A stretch of 64,000 bases of DNA from Pegoplata infirma (Eukaryota > Arthropoda > Insecta > Diptera > Anthomyiidae): positions 157,107,162 through 157,171,161 of the forward strand of contig OY992539.1 of NCBI GenBank assembly GCA_963921195.1, read 5' to 3'. Shown piece by piece: positions 20,861 through 32,669 of this stretch. The notes beneath the pieces are model-generated. The model was not told the DNA's origin, did no database searches, and was given only the letters and a program-made list of their open reading frames with translations. A program made the translations under genes and the position numbers. Every line of letters begins with the position of its first letter. Positions within the stretch are counted from its first letter, which is position 1.

Positions 20861-21237
20861 TAGGGTGGAGCGATTTTTTATTTTTTTGATATCGTCGGTC
20901 TTGAAATAGTTGATTTAGTTAAATTAGTTACCCTTTCAGGTCAATACTAACACATAAAATTATTGGACCTGAGGGGCAATGTCTTTTTTTAACCAAATCA
21001 ATTTTTCGCTTACCATATAAACAATTTGTCGGTAATGTCCTAATATTAAAAAATAATTTCAGCAAAAAATAAATAAAATATTTTTTTTAACTTTCTTCAG
21101 AGTTATCCGATTTTCAAGTCAAAAAAGGAACCCAAAGACAATGTCCCACAAGTCTAATATTTGTTTGCGCTTATATTGATAAAAACATTTGTTTCGACTC
21201 CGACGATATCCAGAAAACGAAAAACAGCTCCACTCTA
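20861..21237. mobile_element. 377-bp TIR element
   Basis: Ends TAGGGTGGAGCGATTTTT and its near-complement AAAACAGCTCCACTCTA, with a second matching block GATATCGTCGG about 25 bp further in on both sides. No ORF; no clear TSD. Confidence 0.6.
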
Positions 21238-21446
21238 ATGTGCACTTAATAAAAACTGTAAAATATGTGCATAGAAAAAACTGAAATCTTGTCTGTCTTG
21301 CCATCAAAATCAACAAATTTTTAAAAATATTAATTTTTGTATAATGAAGACAGAACTCCATTGATCATATTAATTGTTAATTCAGACATTACTAACTCGT
21401 GCCATAAAATCTTTTTACATTAAATATATACAGTGGATCAACATAG

Positions 21447-22370
21447 AACAGTATATAATAGAAGCAATTCGTTAAAGGCAAAGTTGAAAATACAAAACCT
21501 TATTATCAAACGAATATTACATTGCGTTTACATTGGAATTCTAATCTACACCATTTGCATTGTAATTCAAAAAAATCAATTGTAAATCGAAGATTCTACT
21601 TGTAATTCAAAAATATCCATTTTGGTTCGAAAAATATCAATTTTAATTCGAAAAATATCAATTGTAATACAAAAACGATTAATTGTAATTCGAAAAAGAT
21701 CAAACAAAAATATTAATGGGAAGAAAACATCCCTTAACTTTGATATTTTTCGAATTACAATTGGTATCTTTTAATTACAATTACTCTTTCTCGAATTAAT
21801 GGTTTTAGAATTACAATTGATCTTTTTCGTATAACAATTTATCTTTTTCGAATTACAATTGATCTTTTTCGAATTACAATTGATCTTTTTCGAATTACAA
21901 ATAAAATCTTTAAATAACAATAAGAATCTTCGAATTATAATGGAATCTTCGAATCACAAATGGAATTTTCTAATTACTAATGGAATCTTCAAATTACAAG
22001 TAGAATCTTCGAATTATAATGGAACCTTCGAATCACAAATGGAATCTTTGAATTACAAGAAAATTCATAGAATTATAATTGATCTTTAGAATTCCTACAC
22101 ACAAAAAAAAATAATAAAAAATTGTGTCCGTTTATGGGATAATACAACCTATAAAGTTGTATTTGACAAATTACCTAAGTTTTTGCTTTAAAAAACTTTG
22201 GTAAATTATCCAATAACACTTTATAGGTTGTAATTAAACCAAAAACTGGCACAATTTTTTTAATATTTTTTTGTGTGTATGTAAACGCAATAAAATACTC
22301 GTTTAATAATAAAAAGGTTTGGTATAGTTAACTTTGCCTTTGAGGAATTGCTATCTATTAAATACTGTTT
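21447..22370. mobile_element. Foldback-like element made of 21-bp inverted repeats
   Basis: Outer inverted repeats of about 90 bp (AACAGTATATAATAG...GGCAAAGTT...GCGTTTACATTGGAATTC and its complement ending AATACTGTTT). Inside, a 21-bp unit (TTGTAATTCGAAAAATATCAA and variants) is repeated about 7-8 times to 21,710 and then again in the opposite orientation from about 21,735 to 22,092. Long inverted repeats built from short tandem repeats are the hallmark of Foldback-type elements. The right arm is split by a MITE at 22,096. Confidence 0.7.
22096..22279. mobile_element. 184-bp palindromic MITE inside the Foldback-like element
   Basis: Ends TACACACAAAAAAA and TTTTTTTGTGTGTA; arms also share AAATTGTG/CACAATTT and the CAACCTATAAAGTTGTAT region. 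Its removal rejoins GAATTCC with TGTAAACGCAAT, which then mirrors the left arm, confirming the insertion. Confidence 0.75.
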
Positions 22371-22666
22371 CATTATATGCAGATGTAAAATAAGCGCATT
22401 TTTTATTTCATATTTATCACCAAATAATAAATCATCAAAAAACTATAAAACGAAAATTCAACTGACTATTCGACTTTGGTCAATTTAAATAAATTTAAAT
22501 TCAATAAACGAACAATTTCATAATACATGTCATAATAATGATAAGTTTGAACATTTTATGCTAACAGAAATCCTACAAAAAGGTAATTACGAAAAACGAA
22601 TGGCGAAAATCCATTGATATTTTTGTTAACTTTTTACCGTGAATGTGAATAATCTCTTATGTTTCG
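22371..22666. other. AT-rich stretch before the duplicated block
   Basis: No gene seen. It lies immediately upstream of the SAM-like gene and could hold its promoter or a 5' exon, but nothing specific supports this. Confidence 0.4.
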
Positions 22667-22675
22667 TAGTACACA

Positions 22676-23463
22676 ATGTCAGAGATAGAAATTATTGATT
22701 TCCAAATTGAGCCTGATGATCCACTTACAAATTTATTGTATTCCTGGAATTCAGAACATATGCTGGATTTTTTAAAAGGTAAGTTTTTTTTTACTTGTAA
22801 TCCAATTCTAGATTTTGATTATATATACACTTTTTCAAATTTTCAGAAGAAAAAATCACTGTTGAAGTTTTAAAAAATTTTAAATAACAAGCAGCTGCAG
22901 GAATTAACAAACTCTTGGAAGATCGGTGACAAAGTCGTATTTTGTTACTATTTCCAGAAATGGAGGGAACTTAATCAAATCCCACTTTATAACGGAAACA
23001 GCTCGAAAAGCTTATCCCCAATTTCATCAAAAATCTTAAGCCAATCGAGTTCTACCGAGGATACAGATGATTTGAACATTAATGCATGGGATATTTTAAA
23101 TTCTGACAAAACTGGTTGCAGAATAAAGGATACATACAAAAGAACCAAAAAAAAATAAATGATGACCAAAGATTATTGGTTATTAATATAATTGCAAAAT
23201 ATTTTATTGATAATCAGCAGCATATGTCCCTTTCAATGAGCCATAAACTCGAAGAACAGCTTTTGGAGATATTCTCATCTGAAAAATTAGAGTTCTACAG
23301 AACAGAACGACGAGGAAAAATTTATACAAAGTACTCAAATTTGAAGAAAAATATAAAGCATGTATTTCAAGAGGAAATTGAACTTCCTACAACTTCACAA
23401 TCTGCCAGAAATAAATTTGGTAGGTATTTAACAAAATTAAGAAAAAACTTAAATATCTTATAA
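22676..23463 (+). pseudogene. SAM-like/uncharacterised insect gene, copy 1
   Basis: Exon 1 runs from Met 22,676 to 22,778 (MSEIEIIDFQIEPDDP start) with donor GTAAGT. The intron 22,779-22,846 ends TTTTCAG. Exon 2 continues the helix-rich SAM-like part (ITVEVLK, IGDKVVFCYYFQKWRELNQ) and later LLVINIIAKYFIDNQQ and RRGKIYTKYSNLKKNIKH. The reading frame breaks twice, near 22,885 (stop TAA in the spliced frame) and at the A8 run near 23,150, so as written it is a pseudogene. Both copies share the breaks. A GTAGGT at 23,421 may be another donor. Similar proteins are common and uncharacterised in flies; function unknown. It lies 1.8 kb after the transposase-like gene. Confidence 0.55.
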
Positions 23464-24299
23464 ATCGTTAATATTAAAAAAATAATTATATTTCTTTTAA
23501 TTATTAGACTTGTACAATTCTATACAGAAAAGATTTTGCATTTGGGAAAAAATTTCTTACATGAATTTAACATGTACCCTTAAACGTTAAAATCAGATTT
23601 TAAATGTAATTTCTCATACAAAATCCTTACAGAAATAACTGTATAGTTCAACAAATTTTACCTACAAAATTCGATTAGTTTTCCTCCCAAAAAAATTGTC
23701 GATTTTAAAATGATTTCCTAAAGAAAACTCTTTGATTTCAAAAAAAGTTCACCCATATGATGTTATCTTTTTTAACATCTTTTTCTCGTCTTTTTGTGAG
23801 GTTTTTCTACAAAAATTTGTGAAAATTACTTCAAACAAATTTTAAATTTTAAAATTTTTGTATAAAACCCCTACAGAAACACAAAAAAAAATATTCTAAA
23901 AAGACAACATCGTATGGGTATTATACAAAAATTAAAAAAAAGAATATAGAAAAATTTTCAAAATTTTCTTAAAAAATACTAACTACTAAATTAAACAAAA
24001 ATGTAATTACTAATAACTTCAGTGTTTTCCTGTACGTACATTAACACTAAGCAATTTTTTAGAATTTTCTGTTAAGGGTTTTTTTATTTCAAAAAATTTT
24101 TCTATTTTCAAAATTTGGTAAAAATCAAAAATTTTTTATGTTTTCATTCTGTTTATTTCGGAAATTCGAAAGTTTTTCTGCGAGTAAAACTTATCGAAAA
24201 TTAGAGGTTATTTAAAATTTCTAATCATCTCAAAATGTTTCTATTTAGGAAATGTTCTATAAATTTTAAAGTGTTTATTATCTTAAAAAAACTTGAAAG
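23464..24299. other. AT-rich stretch after SAM-like gene
   Basis: No gene recognised. The copy at 52,835-53,670 is the same. Confidence 0.5.
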
Positions 24300-25359
24300 T
24301 GTTCTACACCATTTCCAATTGTATTTTAAAAATTTCCAAATATATTTTTAAATTGTCCAAATGTATTTTAAAATTATTCAAATGAAGTTTAAAATTGTCC
24401 AAATGTATTTTAAAATTGTCCAAATGTGTGCTTAAAATTGTGCAATAGACTGGGTCGAAATCCTACAAAGTGTAGGGATCGATTGTCCTTAGTGTGGGAA
24501 AGTGGTAATGGGGTAATATAAGCATTTTATGGAAGACAACTTTTTAATCGGTCAAAAACTCTATTAGCGCATCGGTGGTCAAAATTGAGATTTTGGTCAA
24601 AATGGCCAAATTTTCCAAAAAATTTTAAAAATATAAATTTCATTTTATTTTTTGGTACAAAAAATTTTTTTTATTGCATTTGATACCAATAACTTACGTA
24701 TTAAATATTGGAATTTTATGTCATCATTAACATATTTAAGATTCAAAAAAAATCATATTTTTGCCGCAGTTCTCAAAACCACTTTTTTTAAATTATTTTT
24801 TTTTTATTTATTAAAATTGCAAAATATTTTGATTTTATAATTCAATGTTATTAAAAATATCATAAAGACTAAAGATTTAAATTTTTGTAAAAATCCGTTC
24901 GGAAGTTTATTCTGGGGAGCGATTTCAATTGAGCGGATTTCAAGGAAATTGGATTTTTTGCTCTTTTTTTGAGTTTTTATTTTTTGTAAACTTCATTATT
25001 GTCCAAATTGACCAATATTATGCTCATTTTGTTCCATTTGATCATGGTAACTTAGTTTTGAAAGGATAGATTTATAGGACATCTTTAACCCTAATCGGTC
25101 AGCGGCCAAATGTGTCCCGTACTGAGTTTTTTTTTGGGTTTTAACTACTGTTTTATGAAATGAAGGGTTGCAAAATCATGTTTGTGTTACGTATGGTGTT
25201 GCATGTTCTTTTATTTAATCATATTGACTTAATTCTGAAACACACATCTTTTTTTTGGACATCTTTAACCCGTATGTGCATGCAACCAAAAATGTCCCCT
25301 ACCAAAATTTTCATGTTGTTCAAAAACTAAAAAAAACACACATCATAAATAGGGATGAG

Positions 25360-25800
25360 ATTTTCATGCACTAAAAAACCGAACATATGCGCTTAAAATA
25401 TGTGCGAAAAAATTCAAAATATGCACTAAAAAATCTTAAAATATGCACTAAAAAATAAAATGTGTGCAATAAAAATCTTGTTTTAATTCGAAAAACTTCT
25501 TTAAAATCAAACAAAAATAACGCCGGATTAAATAGTAACATTTTTAACTTCATGTAAGCAATATTTGTTTTAGAAATTAAGGCAATCTAAAAATTAAAAA
25601 AACAAAAATATTTTTTCTAATTTTTAAAATAAATTTTTAAAAAAGTTTTTGAAACAAATAAATTACAATTTGTGTTTTTGCTAATTAATGCGAAAATATG
25701 CACTTAAAAGGTTTAAATATGCACAAAATATGCATTTAAAACCAAAATATGCAAAATATGCATTTTGACCAAAATATGCAAAAACAAATAGATGCCATTT
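25360..25800. repeat. ATATGCA-rich degenerate repeat
   Basis: Repeated AAAATATGCA(CTAAAAAA) motifs at 25,380-25,480 and 25,690-25,795 flank an AT-rich middle. Located in the centre of the palindrome, probably another insertion. Confidence 0.5.
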
Positions 25801-25828
25801 TAACGCAAATTTCTAGAAAAAGCTATAA

Positions 25829-25944
25829 AACAAATGATCTCTAAATCAAAATTTTAAGACTAGACTAAATGGGGTAAAGCTAAGTGTGAAAACTAATAGG
25901 CATTTAGTCTAGTTTTAAAATTTTAATTTAGAGATTATTTGATT
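25829..25944. mobile_element. ~115-bp palindromic MITE
   Basis: Arms of about 45 bp: AACAAATGATCTCTAAATC...AAGACTAGACTAAAT and its complement ATTTAGTCTAGTTTT...GAGATTATTTGATTT. No ORF. Confidence 0.65.
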
Positions 25945-25948
25945 TGAT

Positions 25949-26184
25949 GAGCCGCAGAACAAAATGTACTTTTCGCAAATTTAATATTGTTGGATTAATA
26001 AGTATTATTTATTCCGTATTTTAATAATAATAATAGAAAAAGTAAGAAATTTATTGTTAATTAAGTGTTAAGTAAAAAACTTGTTATTAACTCTAGATTT
26101 TTGCCGTGTTATAAGCGGACTAAACACATAACTCTTAATTTTACAGACAATTTTAAAATGAAAGTACGTTTTGTTCTGCGGCTC
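25949..26184. mobile_element. 236-bp TIR MITE
   Basis: Ends GAGCCGCAGAACAAAATGTAC and GTACGTTTTGTTCTGCGGCTC are inverted repeats with one or two mismatches. No ORF. Confidence 0.7.
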
Positions 26185-28179
26185 CACATTTATGACTTTT
26201 TTTGACATTAAGAAATATATGAAATGAATGATTGATATTAAAACAAAATTAATCCGCACGTAATCCTAATTCAATATTATCATTTTGCTTAAAAATCTGT
26301 TAGTGGGCCACTTTTGACCTATAGTTCGGAAGGGTTAACGCTATCGGCAATATCAAAATTATTTAATTATTTATTTATGACTATTTTGAATACAAAAATG
26401 TATTTTTTTTTTTTAATTTTTGAAAAACATGAAAACTTTGGTAGGGGACATTTTTGGTTGCATGCACATACGGGTTAAAGATGTCCAAAAAAATTTATGT
26501 TTCAGAATTAAGTTAATATGATTAAATAAAAGAACATAAAACACAATATTCATATCAAAACAGATTTTGCAAGCATTTATTTCAAAAAACCGTAGTTAAA
26601 ACCTAAAAAAACTCAGTACGGGACACATTTGGCCGCTGACCGATTAGGGTTAAAGATGTCCTATAAATCTATCGTTTCAAAAATATATTACCATGATCAA
26701 ATGGAACAAGATAGAGCATAATGTTGGTCAATTTGCACAATAATGTAGTTTACAAAAATAAAAACTCAAAAAAAGAGCAAAAAATCCAATTTCCTTGAAA
26801 TCCGCTCAATTGAAATCGCTCCCCAGAATAAACTACCGAACGGATTTTTACAAAAATTTAAATCTTTAGCCTTTATGAGGTTTTTAATAACATTGAATAA
26901 TAAAATCGAAATATTTTGCAATTTTAATAAATAAAAAAAATTTAATTTAAAAAAAGTGGTTTTGAGAACTGCGCCAAAAATATGATTTTTTTTTTTGTAT
27001 CTTAAATAAAAATATGTTATTGATGACATAAAATTCCAATATTTAATACGAACGTTATTAGTATCAAATACAATAAAAAATTTTTTTTTATGAAACAATA
27101 AAATGAAATTAATATTTTTAAAAATTTTTGGAAAATTTGGCCATTTTGACCAAAATCTCAATTTTGACCACCGATGCGCTAATAGAGTTTTTGACCGATT
27201 AAAAAGTTGTCTTCCATAAAATGCTTATATTACCCCATTACTACTTTCCCGCACTAAGGACAATCGATCCTTACATTTTGTAGGATTTCGACCCAGTCTA
27301 TTGTGCAAATGTATTTTAAAATTTTTCAAATTAATTTTTAAATTGTCCAAATATATTTTAAAATTTTCCAAATTAATTTTAAAATTGTCCAAATTTATTT
27401 TTTGAATTGTCCAATTGTATTTTAAAATATTTCAAATTTATTTTAAAATATTCTTTTGGACAATTTTCAAACACATTTGGACAATTTTAAAATACATTTG
27501 GACAATTTTAAAATTCATTTGGACAATTTTAAAATACATTTGCACAATTTTAAAATACATTTGGGAATTTTCAAAATACAATTGGAAATGGTGTAGTAAA
27601 AACTTAAACGTTTTTTGGAAATTTTAAAAATACAATTAGAAATGGTGTAGTAAAAACTTAAACGTTTTAGGAAAGATCCATAATTATTTTCAAATAATTT
27701 TATACCGATAATAATTTAGGCTAAAATACAACACTTTGGGCTAAAATCAGGGTTGACAACCGAAACGAATAACGGTATCGGTAACGGTATTGGTATTACA
27801 TATTTTTTATATCGGTAACGGTAAAGGTAACGGTATTTTCGATTATTTCGGTAACGATAAACCGTTACCGAAACATCGATACCGGTACGTACCGGTATTA
27901 TGAAAAAATTTACCCAAAGTGTTAAAAAGTCACAAATTTGTTAAAAACACGTAAAAAATCAAAAATGTATTTAATAAAATTTAAAAAAAAATTTTAAATT
28001 AAGTGCATTTTTAACTATACTAACTATTAATTACACTACTAAACATCGAAAATGCGACTGGGACGCGACCTTATACACTTAATAACAATAGTATTGCTGG
28101 TCAAAAATCCATTCTCCAAACTTTTCCATCACTTCAGGTTTTAGAGAAATTTGAGGTCAAAGTTCAAAAAAATTGCCGT

Positions 28180-28960
28180 TTGGGGCATTTTTGGAAAGTC
28201 ATAGCGGATGAACCCGATGTGATGGCGGCTTCAAAAAAAAATCGAGGGTGAAGCTCTTTAAGATTCAGAACTCATTTGGTCAGTCGCCTTAACCCTTTGG
28301 GCACCAATTGTCTTTCAATGACGTCTTATTACCCAGTATTAAAAAAAAAATCGGGGAAAATACCTTACAATTAGTGCTCCAACGGTTAAAGCGATTGATC
28401 AAATGAGTTATACCCTATTCACACTTACAGTTTTAAACCGTTTTTAGCAATTATTTTTAGCATTTTCTGTCAATATACTGTAATAGAATAAAGAAAGTGC
28501 TAAAAATGTTGCTGCTAAAAACGATTTAAAACTGTACGTGTGAATAGGGTATTAAACATCTTAATGAGCAATGTTTATGATTTACCGTTGACTTATATCT
28601 GCTATGAGTTGTCAAATAATTCCGAAGACGCGGTTTTTTTTTGTATCTAAAATTTCTCAAAAACCTGATGTAATGGATAAGATTGGAAACCGGATTTGTG
28701 GCCAAAAAAATAATTGCAAATCATGTGCACAAAGTGACGTTCCATTCGCATAAAAGATTTTTTTTTTTCATATGATTTGAAGAAGAAAAAATGTTTTTTG
28801 GAACTAAGACATCATTGATTGACAGTTGGTGCCCTAAGTGTTAAGGCGACTGTCCAAATGAGTTCAGCATCCTTAAGAGCTATGTTTAAGATTTACCCTT
28901 GACTTATTTTGAAGTCTCTATCACATCGGGTTCATCCGTTATGAGTTATCAAAAATGGCA
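28180..28960. repeat. Inverted repeat inside the 1.9-kb TIR element
   Basis: AAGTCATAGCGGATGAACCCGATGTGATGG (28,197) mirrors near 28,920-28,950, and CAGTCGCCTTAACCCTTTGGGCACCAATTGTC-like sequence mirrors near 28,830. Arms about 200 bp, moderately diverged. Confidence 0.65.
28411..28551. mobile_element. 141-bp MITE with TTA target site
   Basis: Terminal inverted repeats of about 38 bp beginning TACCCTATTCACAC, with TTA on both sides (28,408-28,410 and 28,552-28,554). Harbinger-like by target size. A third level of nesting. Confidence 0.75.
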
Positions 28961-29734
28961 GGGGGAAAACAGAGCAAAACAAATTAGCAACGCAATAATT
29001 TTACAGAAATAAAACTTTCGGTTTTTTTAAAGCGGCAATTATTTTTTTTTGTTATGCCGTTTGTTTTTCAATAAAATTAAAATTTTTTTAATTTAAATTA
29101 GAGAAAAATTATAAAAAATTGACATCCAAAAATGTTTGTAAAATTACAAAATAATAAGTTTTGAACAAAAATATTTTGAAGTTAGCAACCAGAGTCAGTA
29201 AAAGAACAAAAAAAATCTGTTATTTTTAAAATACAATTCAGGTCTGTCTCTTCTTTCATCTTCCTACTAAAAAATGTTTACATTACGCGGCACTTACTTT
29301 TCTTAAATTGAGAATGTAATCATTGGTTGGACCGATTTTCACATATTCTTTGTCAAGATTTAGATAATTGCGAATGTGACATTGGTTAGGCCGATTTCCT
29401 AATTGTTTTTTGTCCATATAACAATGCGAATAGTAGAATAAAAATATTTTACTTTGTTTTTATCCGTATTTTATGACAACCGAAATAAAACCGATATAAT
29501 ACCGGTTAAAATCCGAATAAAGGTAATGGTTTTTTATCGGTAACGGTATTTAAATATTTTTATTTCGGTATTGGTAACGGTAACGGTAGTCAAAATTAAA
29601 GGGTTTTTAATCGGTAACGGTATTGAAAGGGTAACGGTAGCCAACACTGCTTTTTTCTCCAATTATTTGTAACTCATTTATATTGCATTGCACTTTGTTT
29701 AATTTTTTATACACAAACGTACAAACATAAATAT

Positions 29735-30141
29735 TGTTATGTTCATTTTTTTTTCGATATTATTCAATTTTTTTTTCTCATTAGTAATGATCTCAATAAG
29801 AAGAGATCATAAGCTGTCATTATTTAATTTTTCCTTATAAACTAAAACCAACAAGAATATTTTATCATTCGTGGTCTAGCAATCAGACAATAAACTTTAA
29901 TTTATGTTTTAAGCGGATAACCCGGTCTTTTATTTTTCTTAAAATAATTAAACCTATAAAACAATAAAAGTGTGAACGGAATTGGACGGAAAGTCTGTTC
30001 TGAAGCCGCTTATCATAATAAAAAGGGAATATTGACCGTCTTGGACGAATAACGTCTGGACAAGGTTGTATTACCCATAAATTATAAAAAACCCTTTCAT
30101 AATTCTGCATCCTGGTACCTGGTTAACCCATCATCCCTACA
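29735..30141 (+). repeat. Putative 5' LTR of the Arc-like retrotransposon, copy 1
   Basis: Ends ...CCCTACA two bases before a primer-binding site. Contains an AATAAA signal at 29,889. The 5' boundary (TGTTATG at 29,735) is a guess because no second LTR is in the window. Confidence 0.4.
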
Positions 30142-30143
30142 AG

Positions 30144-30160
30144 TGGCGCCCACGAAAATC
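30144..30160 (+). promoter_or_regulatory. Retroelement primer-binding site, copy 1
   Basis: TGGCGCCCACGAAAATC begins with TGG, as expected for complementarity to a tRNA 3' CCA end. It sits 2 bases after the putative LTR and upstream of gag. Confidence 0.6.
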
Positions 30161-30171
30161 ATCCTCTAAGG

Positions 30172-32292
30172 CAGCGGTTACCAACCTATGGTACGCGTAC
30201 CACTAGGGGGTACGCGAAACTGCCCGAGGGGGTACGCGAAATTTTAGTTATTTTATGCGCATTTTTTTTTAATTTTGTTTATGAAAAACATTTAATTATA
30301 ACACTATGCTACACCAAACAAATTCAGAGGTTTCCATATAAAAAATTGAGTTGGTTGGATTCCATGGAGTACAGAAATACTCATATTTTTTTCGATCTCT
30401 AGGCTTAGTACTTCCTAAATTCCTAAATTTAAACTTCAAAAAAATTATAACTTTGTTGTTGTACAACGGATTTTTTAGTCTTGTGTGAAAAATATGAGTT
30501 TTAACAAAACAATAAATAAAATTGAGAATCGGTTTAAAATTGAAAAAACATACTTTTTAAAAAAATTTTAACTATCCTTTTTAATCAAAGATGATCGGAA
30601 GTCATTAAAAAAAATATTGTAAAAAACTCAAATTCCTTGAAATCCGCGAAATTAGCTACAAAAATAAATTGAGACGGGGGCTACAAAAATAAATTGAGAC
30701 CCCTACATTTTTGAATATCTAATTTTTAGGATGTATTTAATAGATGACATGTAAAAAATTGTAGTTTTGGTAGTTTTGTTTAAGAAATTATTCAGAAATT
30801 AAAAAAAAATCGTTCAAAGTACCAACCAAAAATATATGGTACATCTTTACACAAAACTTAGGATTACTCATTAATTTTTTGATCGATTTTTATATTTTTT
30901 GATGTTTTAGAAAGTTTATGTACCATACTTGTTTAGAAATATACAAAAATAAAATATTTTAATGACTCACGATCAACTCATAGTAAAAAGGAAGTGAACA
31001 TTTTTAGAAAAGGTTTGTTTCTTCTAACTTAAAGGACCGTATCTCAGCCAATCTTACACAGATTCTCAATATTTTTGTTTTGTTTAAGAGGTAAGACTCT
31101 TATCTTTCAAACAAAATCAAAAAATGGAAAATCTGATATAGAATAACAAAGTAATACATTTTTTAATTTCTGGGCCGCTATTCCAAAAAGTAATTAGCAT
31201 AAAAAATCCCAGCAAAAATTGGCATTACTAGTAATGGGTTTTGTAATCCGAAGCAGATGTTAATAAGTAGTTACTTATTGAATGAAACACTAATTATTTT
31301 AACGAGGGCGTGAGACAAAAATAACTAGTGAAGAGTATGGAGATAAATAAGTAGTTACTGCCTCGGATTACAAATAAGGAGTAAAAACCCATTACCAATA
31401 AGAAGTAAAATAATTAGTTAATTAAAACTTTTAAAATTTAACTTGTTTTTACTAAAACTTAAAAATTGCGTAATTTTTATTAAGTTTTTAAGTACTTTTT
31501 AAGTTAATTGAATTGTAAAGGTTAAACACTGCAAGTGCAAGAAGATATTATTACTTAGAGGTGCTTTTATAACATATTACTGAGAAGTAGTTACTTTTGG
31601 GCTTAAAATAATGTTAATGGTAATGGGTACTCATTATAAATAATGTACTTGGTAATGATTACTTTTCACTACTCATTACCACGTTTTTGCTGGGATGTGA
31701 CAGTGAAAATTTCCCTTTTGGTGTTCTAAATTTCACTTCCGAATATTTTTATTAGTTTTGTTTCACAAAAAACATTTTTGGTGAAAGTAAAACGAATGCA
31801 CTTTTTTCGTTATGATTTTAAGCTTTTAGTTATCCGATTTAAACTTCGTATGAATACGTAAAAAAAGGATCACCGAATTCGATTTCAAGTGATTCGAAAA
31901 AATTCATGTGAATTGAAAAGTTGAGAAAGACAGAACAGAGGCATTTATTTAAGAATTTAAGTTTTTCAACACATTTGCTAATAAAACAAGTACTAAGATA
32001 AGTGATCGGGAAGAGCTAACAATATTTCTGTACGCTATGGACTCCAATCCGAATTTTTGTATGAGAATCTCCTCATATTTTTTTGTTTACTTATGAAGCA
32101 TAAGTGTATAAGTTTCATAAAAAAGTAAAAGTAATACAATTATTTAAACTTTACAACATAATTTGTTTTAAATTTCTAAACACATTTATATATTTTTACA
32201 TATTTTAACAAAAACAAAAAACTTGTTAGGGGGTACGCGGCTGAAAAAACTCAAAATAAGGGTACGCGAGGCAAAAAGGTTGGTAACCGCTG
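30172..32292. mobile_element. 2.1-kb hAT element in retrotransposon leader, copy 1
   Basis: Perfect 8-bp target duplication CTCTAAGG (30,164-30,171; 32,293-32,300). Inverted repeats CAGCGGTTACCAACCT, followed by GGGGGTACGCG motifs at both ends. No transposase. It lies between the primer-binding site and gag, so it post-dates the retrotransposon. Confidence 0.9.
31207..31695. mobile_element. 489-bp TIR MITE inside the hAT element
   Basis: Ends TCCCAGCAAAAA and TTTTTGCTGGGA. Interior repeats of TAATGGGT/AGTAGTTACT. The 39-bp difference between the duplicated blocks falls here. No ORF. Confidence 0.7.
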
Positions 32293-32300
32293 CTCTAAGG

Positions 32301-32669
32301 AAATCAACATTTGAACATCAACGGTATCAACATCACTGTTAAAAATTTATACACAAAATTTCTTTCCGAGATTTGGAATTTTTAAGTGTTGTTGTTTTAA
32401 CCTTCATCAATCAAAAATCAAAGGTATACGTTATCCAGCACAGTTGTTGTTGTCGTCAGTGTACTTAATTGTTGTTGTTTCGAAGGTTCATATTGTTGTT
32501 GTTAATCTGTTACTGTTGTTGTTAAAATTTTTGCGTTTTGCTTTGATCAATTTTGAAAAAATCTCACAAAAACAAACACCCACAGTGGTTTAAAGAGATT
32601 TTTAAGCAAATTTTTTAGATAGAGTTGCCAAATATATAGTATTTGTTTTGATTCTGGGGAAAACTTAAT
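32301..32669 (+). other. Gag leader with GTTGTT runs
   Basis: Untranslated sequence before gag after the hAT element. Several (GTT)n runs between 32,380 and 32,530. No ORF. Confidence 0.5.

Larger units (their letters stand above)
24300..27675. mobile_element. 3.4-kb Foldback-like palindrome, copy 1
   Basis: Arms of about 1.0-1.2 kb face each other around 25,870. For example GACTGGGTCGAAATCCTAC (24,450) mirrors near 27,280, and CCTAATCGGTCAGCGGCC (25,091) mirrors near 26,635. Both tips consist of 21-22-bp tandem units (AATTGTCCAAATGTATTTTAAA and variants; 24,314-24,450 and 27,300-27,600), which on the right even flip orientation near 27,450. Tips end CTACACCATTTCCAATTG. No ORF with recognised function. 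The centre holds two smaller MITEs and an ATATGCA-rich stretch. Confidence 0.75.
27748..29649. mobile_element. 1.9-kb TIR element with GGTAACGGTA-rich ends, copy 1
   Basis: Ends CAGGGTTGACAACCG and CGGTAGCCAACACTG agree at most positions and look hAT-like. Both subterminal regions are packed with GGTAACGGTA repeats (27,770-27,900; 29,520-29,635). No transposase and no clear 8-bp TSD. A palindrome and a small MITE lie within. Confidence 0.65.

Noticed and set aside
21600..22090. CRISPR-like array from regular 21-bp spacing
   Set aside because: The repeats are contiguous and degenerate with no unique spacers, and the context is an insect transposon.
27415..27627. 70-codon frame with repeated TILKYIW motif
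   Set aside because: Translation of the 21-22-bp tandem units in a Foldback-like tip; not a protein.
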